Shown: positions 7,602 to 16,745 of the stretch, piece after piece
Layout: every line of letters starts with the position of its first letter
Numbering within the stretch: the first letter of the stretch is position 1
Assembly: GCA_934157205.1 (NCBI GenBank)
Contig: CAKPHJ010000019.1
Coordinates: 1 to 22,804 of the forward strand
Length of the DNA stretch: 22,804 bases
Direction: 5' to 3'
Origin: an uncultured Clostridia bacterium
GTDB lineage: Bacteria; Bacillota; Clostridia; TANB77; CAG-508
Translations under genes and position numbers: made by a program
Notes under the pieces: model-generated
Told to the model about the DNA's origin: nothing
Database searches by the model: none
Seen by the model: the letters and a program-made list of their open reading frames with translations, nothing else

Positions 7602-8447
7602 TTAATTTTGTTCTTTTGCTGCTTTTATAACATTATTCATAAGCATTGCAATTGTCATTGGTCCAACTCCTCCTGGAACAGGAGTAATATAACTAGCAAT
7701 TTGTACAACTTCATTAAAATCAACATCACCCACTATTTTATTGTTCTCATCTCTATTTATTCCTACATCAATAACTACTGCATTTTCTTTTATCATATCT
7801 TTTGTTACAAATTTTGGCTTGCCTATTGCTGAAATTAAAATGTCTGCTTTTTTTGTATATTCACTTAAATTTACTGTTTTTGAATGACAAATAGTTACTG
7901 TTGCATTTTTATTTAAGCAGCATTGAATTAGTGGTTTTCCAACAATATTACTTCTTCCTAAAATTACAACATTTTTTCCAAGTAAATTTATATTGTATTC
8001 TTCTAACATTTTTATTATTCCATATGGTGTACATGAAATAAATGTATCTTCTCCCATCGCTAATTTTCCAACACTTGTTGGAGTAAAGCCATCTACATCT
8101 TTTTTATATGATATCTCTTTTATTGCATCATTCATGTTTAAATGATTTGGTATTGGACTTTGCAATAATATTCCATTTACAGTTTTGTCATTATTTAGTT
8201 TTTTTATTAAATTTATTAAATCCTCTTGTTTAGTATTTTCTTCTAAAATATATTCTTCATATTCTATTCCAATTTCACTACAAGCTTTACTTTTGTTTTT
8301 TACATAAACTTTTGATGCTTGATTATTTCCAACCATAATAACTGCTAATTTGGGTATTATTCCATTTTCTTTTAAATTAGCTGATTCTATTTTTAATTTA
8401 CTTCTTATTTTTTTTGCTAATTTTTTTCCATCTATAATTTGGGCCAT
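7602..8447 (-). CDS. folD: FolD methylenetetrahydrofolate dehydrogenase/cyclohydrolase
   Basis: Bifunctional cytosolic enzyme interconverting 5,10-methylene-, methenyl- and 10-formyl-tetrahydrofolate with NADP(H), feeding purine and formyl-Met synthesis. The 281 residues match the family length. Visible motifs are the substrate-site segment YVKNKSKAC (about residues 49-57), QSPIPNHL, KDVDGFTP, the nucleotide-binding VVILGRSNIVGKP, and the C-terminal PVPGGVGPMTIAML. It is the last gene of a tight run: its ATG is 13 bases after the valS stop, with GAGGAG upstream. The start MAQIIDGK is the usual FolD opening. Confidence 0.95.
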   Translation of the reverse strand: MAQIIDGKKLAKKIRSKLKIESANLKENGIIPKLAVIMVGNNQASKVYVKNKSKACSEIGIEYEEYILEENTKQEDLINLIKKLNNDKTVNGILLQSPIPNHLNMNDAIKEISYKKDVDGFTPTSVGKLAMGEDTFISCTPYGIIKMLEEYNINLLGKNVVILGRSNIVGKPLIQCCLNKNATVTICHSKTVNLSEYTKKADILISAIGKPKFVTKDMIKENAVVIDVGINRDENNKIVGDVDFNEVVQIASYITPVPGGVGPMTIAMLMNNVIKAAKEQN

Positions 8448-8460
8448 TTTATACTTCTCC

Positions 8461-11103
8461 TCATTTAAGTTGTTCTATTCTTTCATTTACATTTTTTAAG
8501 TTTTCTTCATATTTTTCTTTTTTATCTTTTACTTCTTGAACTTTAGCTTGTGGTGCTTTTTTTATAAATCCTTCATTTTTTAACATTCCATTTGCTCTTT
8601 CGATTTCTGATATTAGTTTTTCTTTTTCTTTTTCAAGTCTTTCTATTTCTTCTTTTATATTTACTAATTCGTCAAATGGTATATAAATTTCAATGTTGGA
8701 AGCTAATATTGTTATAGTATTTTCAGGAATATTTTCTTTACTACTTTGGACTATTATTTCATCTGAAAATCCTAATTTTTGAAGAAAATCTATTGATTCT
8801 TCTATTTGCTTTTCATATATTTTTGTTACTATAATCAATTTTGATTTTTTAGATGGATGTACATTCATATTTGCTCTAACATTTCTTATTTGAGTTATTA
8901 CTTTTTTTATTTCTTCAATATATTTTTCTTCTTCATCATATTTTTGGTTTCCATCATATTTCGGATAATCACTTATCATAATACTTTCATCTGAATTTGG
9001 TAAACATCTATATATTTTTTCTGTTATAAATGGCATAAATGGATGTAGTAATTTAAGAGCACTTTCTAAAACTTTGTTTAAAATATATTGAGCTGTTTGT
9101 CTAGTTTCATTTGTTGTATCATATAATCTTGTTTTTACAATTTCAATATACCAATCACAAAATTCATTCCAAATAAAATCATAAATATTATCTAATGCTA
9201 CTCCTAAATTATAATTATCTATATTAACACATGTATCTTTAATTAAATTATTTAATTTAGATAAAATCCATTTATCTTCTACTTTTAATTTTATTTCATT
9301 AGGTTTTTCATTGTAATCTTTTAAATTCATTATTACAAATTTTGAAGCATTCCATATTTTATTTGCAAAGTTCTTTGCTGCATCTAATTTCTCTGGCATA
9401 TATTTTATGTCATTTCCCATTGTAGTTCCTGATAATACAGAAAATCTTAAACTATCTGCACCATATTCATCAATAACTTCTAATGGATCTATTCCATTTC
9501 CTAAAGTTTTTGACATTTTTCTACCTTGGCTATCTCTTATAATTCCATGTATTAATACATCTTTAAATGGTACTTCTCCTGTAAATTCAAGTGCTTGTGT
9601 CATCATTCTAGAAACCCAAAATGTTATAATATCAAAACCAGTAACTAATACATTTGTTGGATAAAATCTTTTAAAGTCTTCATTTTCTGTATTTGGCCAG
9701 CCTAATGTAGAAAATGGCCATAACGCTGAACTAAACCATGTATCTAATGTGTCCTCATCTTGTTTTATTTTATTTCCTCCGCATTTTTCACATTTTGTTA
9801 CTTCAGATTTTGAAACATTTATATGTCCACATTCTTCACAATAATATGCAGGAATTCTATGGCCCCACCACAATTGACGTGATATACACCAATCTTGAAT
9901 GTTATCTAACCAATGAAAATATTGTTTTTCATATCTTTTAGGAATAAAATTAGTTTCTTCGTTTCTAACTGCTGTTGCAGCTCTTTTTGCTAAATCTTTC
10001 ATATTTACAAACCATTGCTCTGAAACTTTTGGTTCTATTGTGCTTTTACATCTTTCACATTTTGCAACATTATGAACATAATCTTCAGTTCTTACTAAAT
10101 TTCCTAATTCTTCTAACTTTTCTACAATCTTTTTCCTTGCTTCTATTAAATCCATTCCTTTAAGTTCTGGAATTAAATTTCCCATTTTGTAATTTTCATC
10201 AAAAACTTCTATAATCTCTAAATTATGTCTTAACCCTGCTTGATAATCGTTCATATCATGTGCTGGAGTTATTTTAACACAGCCTGTTCCAAAATCTTTT
10301 TCAACAAATTCATCAGCTATAATTGGAATTTCTTTATTCATTATTGGTAAAATACATTTTTTACCTACTAGATTTTTATATCTTTCATCTTCTGGATGTA
10401 CTGCAACAGCTGTATCTCCAAGCATTGTTTCAGGTCTTGTTGTTGCCACTTCTATATATTTTCCCTTTTCTCCAACTATTTCATATTTTATATGCCATAA
10501 ATGTGATTGTTCTTCTTTGTATTCAACTTCTGCATCAGAAATAGAAGTTTTACAACTTGGACAATAATTTACCATTCTTGTTCCTTTATATATTAAACCT
10601 TTTTTATATAATTTAACAAACTGTTCTAAAACAGCTTCACTCATTCCTTTATCTAATGTAAATCTATTTTTTTCCCAGTCACATGAACATCCTATTTTTC
10701 TTTGTTGCTCTTGAATTATTCCTCCATATTTATGCGTCCAATCCCATGCTTCGTTTAAAAAATTTTCTCTTCCAATTTCTTGTTTAGTTTTACCTTCTTC
10801 TTTTAATTTTTGTACAACTTTCATTTCTGTTGAAATTGCAGCATGATCTGTTCCTGGAAGCCATAAACAATCATATCCTTGCATTCTTTTGTATCTGATT
10901 AATACATCTTGAATTGTTCCATCTAAAGCATGTCCCATGTGTAATTTTCCAGTTACATTTGGTGGTGGCATCATTATACAATATGGTTCTTTTTTCTCGT
11001 CCATACTTGGTTTAAAATAACCTCTTTGTTCCCATTCTTGATATATTGCTGTTTCAAAATTCTTTGGTTCATATTTATTGTCTAATATTTCTTCTTTACT
11101 CAT
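8461..11103 (-). CDS. valS: Valyl-tRNA synthetase
   Basis: Class I synthetase charging tRNA-Val. The 880 residues are full length. The HIGH-type motif is KLHMGH (residues 53-58) and the KMSKS-type motif is KMSKTLGN near 530. The editing (CP1) domain carries TTRPETMLGDTAVAVHP (about 221-237) and GTGCVKITPAHD. Two Cys-pair zinc-type clusters are visible (CPSC and CERC near 180 and 350, CEEC and CEKC near 420-440). A coiled-coil arm closes the protein (IKEEIERLEKEKEKLISEIER), typical of ValRS. No in-frame CGG occurs. AGGAAG precedes the ATG, and the spacing to neighbours (20 and 13 bases) indicates an operon. Confidence 0.97.
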   Translation of the reverse strand: MSKEEILDNKYEPKNFETAIYQEWEQRGYFKPSMDEKKEPYCIMMPPPNVTGKLHMGHALDGTIQDVLIRYKRMQGYDCLWLPGTDHAAISTEMKVVQKLKEEGKTKQEIGRENFLNEAWDWTHKYGGIIQEQQRKIGCSCDWEKNRFTLDKGMSEAVLEQFVKLYKKGLIYKGTRMVNYCPSCKTSISDAEVEYKEEQSHLWHIKYEIVGEKGKYIEVATTRPETMLGDTAVAVHPEDERYKNLVGKKCILPIMNKEIPIIADEFVEKDFGTGCVKITPAHDMNDYQAGLRHNLEIIEVFDENYKMGNLIPELKGMDLIEARKKIVEKLEELGNLVRTEDYVHNVAKCERCKSTIEPKVSEQWFVNMKDLAKRAATAVRNEETNFIPKRYEKQYFHWLDNIQDWCISRQLWWGHRIPAYYCEECGHINVSKSEVTKCEKCGGNKIKQDEDTLDTWFSSALWPFSTLGWPNTENEDFKRFYPTNVLVTGFDIITFWVSRMMTQALEFTGEVPFKDVLIHGIIRDSQGRKMSKTLGNGIDPLEVIDEYGADSLRFSVLSGTTMGNDIKYMPEKLDAAKNFANKIWNASKFVIMNLKDYNEKPNEIKLKVEDKWILSKLNNLIKDTCVNIDNYNLGVALDNIYDFIWNEFCDWYIEIVKTRLYDTTNETRQTAQYILNKVLESALKLLHPFMPFITEKIYRCLPNSDESIMISDYPKYDGNQKYDEEEKYIEEIKKVITQIRNVRANMNVHPSKKSKLIIVTKIYEKQIEESIDFLQKLGFSDEIIVQSSKENIPENTITILASNIEIYIPFDELVNIKEEIERLEKEKEKLISEIERANGMLKNEGFIKKAPQAKVQEVKDKKEKYEENLKNVNERIEQLK

Positions 11104-11123
11104 TTATATCTTCCTTTCGATTT

Positions 11124-11366
11124 TTAATCTATTGTTCCAACTTTATATTCAATATTTTCCATATGAGGAAACATTTCTCTTACTCTTTTTAATGTTAACA
11201 TTAACATTTTAGGTTGTGGATTTTTCTTGTGTTCTGATAATAATTTTTGAGTATAACAATTTTCAGCTGTTTTAAATATCATATATCTGTTTCCTACATA
11301 TGTGTAGTAAATTTGATATCCATTTTTTAAATCTAACCACATTTTTTCAAATGTATAATTTTCCAT
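11124..11366 (-). CDS. Small unknown protein between ligA and valS
   Basis: The 80-residue product is not recognised. It is aromatic-rich (YTFEKMWLDLKNGYQIYYTYVGNRYMIFKTAENCYTQ), then basic, with no signal peptide or membrane helix. The pattern suggests a small beta-rich fold followed by a helix, but that is a guess. The reading frame is credible: AGGAAG lies upstream of the ATG, the start is 30 bases after the ligA stop, and its own stop is 20 bases before valS. Confidence 0.7.
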   Translation of the reverse strand: MENYTFEKMWLDLKNGYQIYYTYVGNRYMIFKTAENCYTQKLLSEHKKNPQPKMLMLTLKRVREMFPHMENIEYKVGTID

Positions 11367-11396
11367 CTATCTCTTCCTTTCATAATTATTATAAAG

Positions 11397-13398
11397 TTAT
11401 TTTACCATTTCTGTAAATTCTTGCTCATTTATAATTTTAATGCCTAATTTTTCTGCCTTTGTAAGTTTACTTCCCGCTTCTTCTCCTGCTAAAACATAAT
11501 CAGTCTTTTTAGATACGGTTGATGAGGTTTTCCCTCCAAATTTTTCTATAATATTTGTTGCTTCACCTCTTGTATAATTTTCTAAACTTCCTGTAAGGAC
11601 AAATGTTTTTCCTTCAAATCTGTTATCTTCTATATTCTCTTCCTTACATATTGTATTAACTCCTGCTTCTTCTAATTTTTTTATTAAATCTTTAGTTTGC
11701 TCTTGTGAAAAAAACTCTAATATGCTATTGGCTACTATTTCTCCTATATCATTTATTTGACTTAAATCATCAAATTTTGCATTTGATAAATTTTCTAATG
11801 TTTTATATTTTCTAGCTAAAACTTTTGCACTTTTTGCACCTACATGCCTAATTCCAAGAGCAGTTAAAAGCCTATATAGATCATTTTCTTTGCTATTGTT
11901 TATACTATTTATTAAATTTTGTGCAAATTTTGTTCCATTCTTCTTTAAAGACGCTATATCTTCAAATTTAAGTGTATAAATATCTGATATGTTTTGAATA
12001 AGTTTCTTTTCTAATAATTGACCTATAATATTTTCTCCAAGACCTTCTATATTCATAGCTTCTCTTGAAACAAAATGAACTAAATTTCTAAATAACTTTG
12101 CTGGACATTCTATTCCAGTACATCTAACTGCCGCTTCTCCTTCTTCTCTTATTGTTTCAGCTCCACACACTGGGCATTTTTTCGGCATTTCAAACTCTTT
12201 TTCTTTTCCAGTACGTTTTTCAATTTTTACTTCTACTATTTCTGGAATAACATCACCTGCTTTTTGAATTACAACAGTGTCCCCTATTTTTAAATTTTTT
12301 TCTTTTATAAAATCTTCATTATGAAGAGTTGTTTTTGAAATAGTGGAACCTGCCACTTTAACTGGTTCTAATATAGCCATAGGAGTTATAACACCTGTTC
12401 TTCCGAACTTGACAAACAATATCTTTTAAAATTGTTTGCTTCTTTTCTGGTGGATATTTATACGCAATAGCCCATCTTGGAGTTTTTGCTGTTGAACCTA
12501 AAATTTCTCTGAATTTTAAATTATCTACCTTAATAACTGCTCCATCTATTCCAAATGTTAGCTGTTCTCTTTGCTCACCAATTTTATTTATAGCATTTTT
12601 TATATCTTCTATTGATTTACAATATATACGAACTGGATTTACATTAAATCCTATTTTTTCTAAATAATTTAGTTCTTCAAAATGTGAATTGAAATTTTCA
12701 CCTTCAATTTTTTGTACGTTAAAAATGTAAATATTTAATGGCCTTTTTTTTGTTATTTTGCTGTCTAATTGTCTTAAAGATCCTGCAGCAGCATTTCTTG
12801 CATTTGCAAATAATTCTTCTTCGTTTTCTTCTCTTTCTTGATTCATTTTCTCGAAATCTTCTTTTGCTATAAAAACTTCTCCTCTGACTGTTATATTTAT
12901 TTTTTCTTTTAATTCCATTGGAATAGTTTTTATTGTTTTTAAATTGTTTGTAACATCTTCACCAACTAAACCATTTCCTCTTGTTGCTCCTCTAATAAAT
13001 TTTCCATCTTTGTATTCTAAAGCTGCAGATAATCCATCAATTTTTGTTTCTACAACATATTTCATATCTTCTATATTATTTTCTTTGGCTTTTTGTTCTA
13101 TTTTTTCTATATATTCTATTACTTCTTCAATACTAAATACATCTTGTAAACTCTGTAATGGTACTTCATGTGTTATCTTTTCAAAACCTTCTTTTACATG
13201 GCCTCCAACTTTTTGAGTTAATGATTCTTTTGATTGAAATTCAGGATATTCTTTTTCTAAGTTGCGTAATTCTAACATTAACATATCATATTCAAAATCT
13301 GATATTTCTGGTTTGTCTTCATCATAGTATTTTTTTGCATGATACTCAGCTTTTTTTCGTAATTCTCTAATTCTTTCTTGCGCTTGTTTTTTGTTCAT
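11397..13398 (-). CDS. ligA: NAD-dependent DNA ligase, with CGG +1 shift site
   Basis: LigA seals nicks in replication and repair using NAD+ and is normally essential. The N-terminal Ia domain and the adenylation domain show the lysine motif KIDG (119-122). Then follow the OB fold, a four-Cys zinc finger (CPVC and CTGIECP), HhH repeats and a C-terminal BRCT domain (FEGKTFVLTGSLENYTRGEA). The zero frame breaks after Gln-Val-CGG at codon 332 and stops at 12358. Skipping the C at 12405 gives Gln-Val-Gly-Arg-Thr-Gly-Val-Ile-Thr-Pro, one of the most conserved LigA stretches, and reads on to 11397. The joined product is 666 residues, normal length. The only other reading would be two half proteins, each lacking an essential part. 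It is first in a probable operon with valS and folD. Confidence 0.95.
12403..12405 (-). other. CGG codon at +1 frameshift site in ligA
   Basis: The zero frame reads CAA GTT CGG AAG AAC and runs 14 wrong codons past CGG to a stop. Skipping C12405 reads Val-GGA-AGA-ACA-GGT, the conserved OB-fold motif. Confidence 0.85.
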
Positions 13399-13434
13399 TT
13401 AAAATGCACCTCTTGGCTTTTCATTTTTGTTACT

Positions 13435-13440
13435 ATTATA
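13435..13440 (-). promoter_or_regulatory. -10 box of the ligA operon promoter
   Basis: A perfect TATAAT on the minus strand, about 37 bases before the ligA ATG. No good -35 is visible; the expected place is T-rich and overlaps the sortase terminator tract. AGAGGTG serves as ligA ribosome binding site. Confidence 0.45.
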
Positions 13441-13451
13441 CATGATTTTGT

Positions 13452-13509
13452 AAAAAAACAAAAGGGGCATATAGAATTTTTTTGAATTTTAAAAAAATTT
13501 ATATGCCCT
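13452..13509 (-). terminator. Strong terminator after the sortase
   Basis: GGGCATATA (13465-13473) and TATATGCCC (13500-13508) form a perfect stem extended inward by A/T pairs, followed on the minus strand by CTTTTGTTTTTTT. Confidence 0.85.
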
Positions 13510-13518
13510 ATTTTTATT

Positions 13519-14178
13519 TTATTCTGCTTTTGCAAATATTATAATTCTTGCCTTGCTATCATCTGTACATGTTGATAATGTAACTTCTGGTTTTCCTCCT
13601 GTATCTCTTTGATAAAAAGATGTATCTTCAGGTGTTGTTTCAAATTTATTATATATTGTATATGTCATTTGTTTTCCATCATTGTCTGTTATATAAATTT
13701 TATCTCCATTGTTTAGCTTTTTATTATTTGAGAAAAACAAACCATTTCTATAGTTATGACCAACTATTACTGTATTTCCTGGTTGATTTACTCCTGCACC
13801 ATATAAAAATGCAACTGCTGTTTCTATAGATTTTTTTGTAACCTTTTCTAATATTGGGTATTTAAAATTAGTTGCTGGTATTTCCATAGTTCCTAACACT
13901 CCAAAACCTTTATACATTGGTTTTGAAGATGATGATGTTGTTGTGTTTGCATCATTTAATTTATCTAATGGATTTTCCGTATTTCCAGTTGTATTTTCTG
14001 TTGTATTTCCATCATTTGAAACTTCTCCTTGGAAATTGTCTACAAAACTTGATGTGTCTTTACTAATTATATATTTTTCGTAATAGTCATAACCTAAAAA
14101 TGCAAGTAATCCAACTATAGCAATAATTACTATTATTAATATAACTGTTAAGACTTTACTATATTTACTTTCAAACAT
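13519..14178 (-). CDS. Sortase (class D-like)
   Basis: Membrane-anchored transpeptidase that attaches sorting-signal proteins to the wall or polymerises pili. The 219 residues have an N-terminal transmembrane helix (about 9-30: VLTVILIIVIIAIVGLLAFLG), a Ser/Thr/Asn-rich linker (about 45-85), and a sortase barrel. The barrel carries the catalytic His in VIVGHNYRNG, Cys in TLSTCTDD and Arg in SKARIII. The TLSTC form and single N-terminal membrane helix suggest class D or a related class; the exact class is uncertain. No LPXTG substrate gene is seen nearby. GGAGGT precedes the ATG, and the gene has its own promoter and terminator, so it is a single-gene unit. Confidence 0.9.
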   Translation of the reverse strand: MFESKYSKVLTVILIIVIIAIVGLLAFLGYDYYEKYIISKDTSSFVDNFQGEVSNDGNTTENTTGNTENPLDKLNDANTTTSSSSKPMYKGFGVLGTMEIPATNFKYPILEKVTKKSIETAVAFLYGAGVNQPGNTVIVGHNYRNGLFFSNNKKLNNGDKIYITDNDGKQMTYTIYNKFETTPEDTSFYQRDTGGKPEVTLSTCTDDSKARIIIFAKAE

Positions 14179-14217
14179 ATTTTACCTCCATAATTTTATA
14201 TTAAACCACTTATATAA

Positions 14218-14226
14218 ATTATAGCA
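14218..14226 (-). promoter_or_regulatory. Extended -10 promoter of the sortase gene
   Basis: TGCTATAAT on the minus strand (TATAAT at 14218-14223), about 40 bases before the ATG. The -35 is poor (TACACA), as is common with extended -10 promoters. Confidence 0.55.
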
Positions 14227-14254
14227 CATATTTTTGTAATTGTGTATACTTTTA

Positions 14255-14593
14255 TTAAATGTTACTCATTTTTGCTCCTGCTAATACATGAAAATGTAAA
14301 TGCATTACCTCTTGGCCAGCATCTTTACCACAATTTGTTACTACTCTATATCCGTTTTGTTTAAATCCCATTTCATCAGCTATTTTATTTATAACTGTAT
14401 ATATTTTTCCTATAATGGCTTCATCCTCTTCTTTTAAATATGCTAAAGATTCAATATGTTTTTTAGGTATTACTAATATATGAATTGGCTGTATTGGATT
14501 AATATCATAAAATGCTAATATTTCTTCGTCTTCATATACTTTTTTAGAAGGAATTTCACCTTTAATTATTTTACAAAATAAACAATCTTCCAT
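14255..14593 (-). CDS. HIT-family nucleotide-binding protein (HinT-like)
   Basis: Histidine-triad protein, probably a purine nucleoside phosphoramidase. It opens with MEDCLFCKIIKGEIPSKKVYEDEEILAFYDI, typical of HinT with the CxxC pair, and ends with the triad HLHFHVLAG. Length is 112 residues from the chosen start. An ATG four codons upstream (14605) is less likely, because the GGAG that would serve as ribosome binding site sits inside that extension, six bases before the ATG at 14593. It lies about 110 bases downstream of alaS in the same direction and may share its transcript. Confidence 0.93.
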   Translation of the reverse strand: MEDCLFCKIIKGEIPSKKVYEDEEILAFYDINPIQPIHILVIPKKHIESLAYLKEEDEAIIGKIYTVINKIADEMGFKQNGYRVVTNCGKDAGQEVMHLHFHVLAGAKMSNI

Positions 14594-14701
14594 TTTTATC
14601 TCCATTCTTTTAAAAGAAATTTTTTTAATTTTTCTTATTTGTTCTTAAGTTTTAAATTCTAAAATAATTTAATGTACTAAAAAATATAGTAAACTATATT
14701 T

Positions 14702-16444
14702 TTATAAAAGAACTGCTTTTATTCTTCTTACACCTGCAGAACTTGATTCTTCTTTTTTTATTTTAAATTTTCCAAGTTCCTTTGTATTGTTTACATGAGG
14801 GCCTCCACATAACTCTTTTGAAACATCTCCTATTGTATATACTGTTACAATATCAGGATATTTTTCAATAAACATACATTCTGCACCTGATTTTATTGCT
14901 TCTTCTTTTTTCATTTCTTGTTTTATAACAGGTAAACCTTGTTGTATCCATTTATTTACTAATTCTTCTATTTTTTCTTTTTCTTCTTCTGTAAGTTTAT
15001 GATCACAATTAAAGTCAAATCTCATTCTGTCCACTGTAATGTTTGAACCTTTTTGATGTGCATCTTTTCCTATAACTTGTTTTAAAGCTGCATTTAATAG
15101 ATGTGTTGCAGTATGATATGCTATTGTTTTTTCGTTTTGTTCTGCAAGCCCACCTTTAAATTTTTGTTCTGAACCAGCTCTAGACTTTTCTTGGTGTTTT
15201 TTAAATAATTCTTCAAATGCTTTTAAATCAACCTCATAACCATTTTCCATTGCTAGTTCTTTTGTTACTTCTGGCGGAAATCCATATGTATCGTATAATT
15301 TAAATGCTACTTCGCCTGAAATAATATTTCCTTGAATTTTTTGAATTTCTTTTTCAAATTCTTTTTCACCTTTTGACAATGTTTTTACAAATTTGTTTTT
15401 TTCTTCAATTATAACAGATTTTATATTTTCTCTATTTTTTTCTAATTCTGGATACATTTCTTTTAAAGTTTCTATGTTTATGTCAATTAATGTTGATATT
15501 TCATCTAAATTTATTTGTAATTTATTTAAATGTCTTATCATTCTTCTTATAAGTCTTCTTAAAACATAGCCTCTATCTATATTGCTTGGTTTACCACCAT
15601 CTGATATTATCATCATGCTTGAACGTAAATGCTCTGCAATAATTCTTCTACTTTCTATTATATCTACTTTTTGTATTTCTTCAAGTTTTTTCATTATTGG
15701 TTCAAATAGTTCTGTATCAAAAGGTGTTTCTTTTCCTTGCAATAACATAGCCATTCTTTCTAAACCTAAGCCTGTATCTACATTTTTTTGTTTTAATTTA
15801 CTATATCCTTTTTTATCTTTGAAATATTCCATAAATACATTATTCCAAATTTCTACATATTTTCCGCAATCACATGAAGGTTGGCAGTTTGGTCCACATG
15901 CTGGTTTACCTGTATCATAAAACATTTCTGTATCTGGTCCACATGGTCCTTCTTCACCAGCAATCCACCAATTGTCTTCTTTTCCATAATAGAAAATTTT
16001 ATTTTCTGGTATTCCTGCTTTTTTCCACGCATTAGCTGAAACTTCGTCTTTTGGACAATCTTCATCACCTTTAAAACATGTAACAGATAATTTTTCTTTT
16101 GGAATTCCAAGTTCTTTTGTTAAAAACTCATAACTCATTGCTATTGATTCTTCTTTAAAATAATCTCCTAATGACCAATTTCCTAGCATTTCAAAATAAG
16201 TTAAATGTCTGTTATCCCCTACTTCATCTATATCATTTGTTCTAACACATTTTTGATAATCACAAATACGAGTTCCTTCTGGATGTTTTTCACCTAATAA
16301 ATATGGGACTAATGGTTGCATTCCAGCTGTTGTAAATAATACTGATGGATCATTTTCTGGTATAAGTGATGCAGATGGAACTATTTTATGTCCGTGTTCT
16401 TTAAAAAAATTTAAATATTTATTTCTAATTTCTATTGCTTTCAT
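14702..16444 (-). CDS. alaS: Alanyl-tRNA synthetase, short form
   Basis: Charges tRNA-Ala. The catalytic domain begins with IRNKYLNFFKEHGHKIVPSA, continues through RTNDIDEVGDNRHLTYFEMLGNWSLGDYFK and WNNVFMEY, and includes DTGLGLERMAM. The editing domain has the zinc ligands HTATHLL and CGGPH and ends RRIKAVLL. At 580 residues it lacks the C-terminal coiled-coil/C-Ala region (about 300 residues) of standard bacterial AlaRS. It ends naturally: no CGG or broken frame at the stop restores more. A Cys-rich insert, ACGPNCQPSCDCGKY, follows DTEMFYDTGKP. Such short forms with this insert are, to my recollection, typical of candidate-phylum (CPR) bacteria, which would suggest gene transfer. GAGGAA lies before the ATG. 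Confidence 0.93.
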   Translation of the reverse strand: MKAIEIRNKYLNFFKEHGHKIVPSASLIPENDPSVLFTTAGMQPLVPYLLGEKHPEGTRICDYQKCVRTNDIDEVGDNRHLTYFEMLGNWSLGDYFKEESIAMSYEFLTKELGIPKEKLSVTCFKGDEDCPKDEVSANAWKKAGIPENKIFYYGKEDNWWIAGEEGPCGPDTEMFYDTGKPACGPNCQPSCDCGKYVEIWNNVFMEYFKDKKGYSKLKQKNVDTGLGLERMAMLLQGKETPFDTELFEPIMKKLEEIQKVDIIESRRIIAEHLRSSMMIISDGGKPSNIDRGYVLRRLIRRMIRHLNKLQINLDEISTLIDINIETLKEMYPELEKNRENIKSVIIEEKNKFVKTLSKGEKEFEKEIQKIQGNIISGEVAFKLYDTYGFPPEVTKELAMENGYEVDLKAFEELFKKHQEKSRAGSEQKFKGGLAEQNEKTIAYHTATHLLNAALKQVIGKDAHQKGSNITVDRMRFDFNCDHKLTEEEKEKIEELVNKWIQQGLPVIKQEMKKEEAIKSGAECMFIEKYPDIVTVYTIGDVSKELCGGPHVNNTKELGKFKIKKEESSSAGVRRIKAVLL

Positions 16445-16483
16445 TTTTTATTCCTCTTTTCTTTATTGCTTTAACCCTTATAA

Positions 16484-16512
16484 ATTATACTTCACATTTA
16501 ATAAAAAATCAA
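16484..16512 (-). promoter_or_regulatory. Promoter of alaS
   Basis: -35 TTGATT (complement of 16507-16512), 17-base spacer, -10 TATAAT (16484-16489), about 40 bases before the ATG. The leader is too short for a T-box and none is present. Confidence 0.8.
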
Positions 16513-16694
16513 GCGTTTTGAACTTAAAGAATAAATCTGAGAATTTTCAATTTTCAGTATCAACTCTACTTTTTATCACACTCAAAAATTTGAAATTTTC
16601 AGTAAATTTGTTCGTGTACGAAAATTTATTCCATAAATTTTATGTGCAATGTAGTTTTATATATTAAGAATGTTTCGTAACTTTCCTGGTATAT
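16513..16694. other. Spacer upstream of the alaS promoter
   Basis: No gene is visible. The stretch contains a direct repeat of ATTTTCAGTA (around 16550 and 16595) and an imperfect palindrome centred on TTCGTGTACGAA (16611-16622), flanked by AAATTT on both sides, which might be a repressor site. It lies about 100 bases upstream of the alaS promoter. Confidence 0.35.
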
Positions 16695-16730
16695 GAAAAA
16701 TGAGACTTGCAATAGCTAGTCCCATTTCGT
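16695..16730 (-). terminator. Terminator of spoVT
   Basis: AATGAGACT (16699-16707) pairs with AGTCCCATT (16718-16726, one G-T pair), followed on the minus strand by TTTTTC. It lies about 15 bases after the spoVT stop. Confidence 0.75.
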
Positions 16731-16745
16731 TTGGAGTAAAGTATC

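Noticed and set aside
14640..14702. AlaRS shortened by a hidden frameshift
   Set aside because: No C-Ala-like sequence or CGG is present after the stop in any frame, and the protein ends exactly at the end of the editing domain.
16445..16745. T-box riboswitch upstream of alaS
   Set aside because: The leader from promoter to ATG is only about 35 bases, and no TGGNACCGCG-type motif is found on the minus strand.
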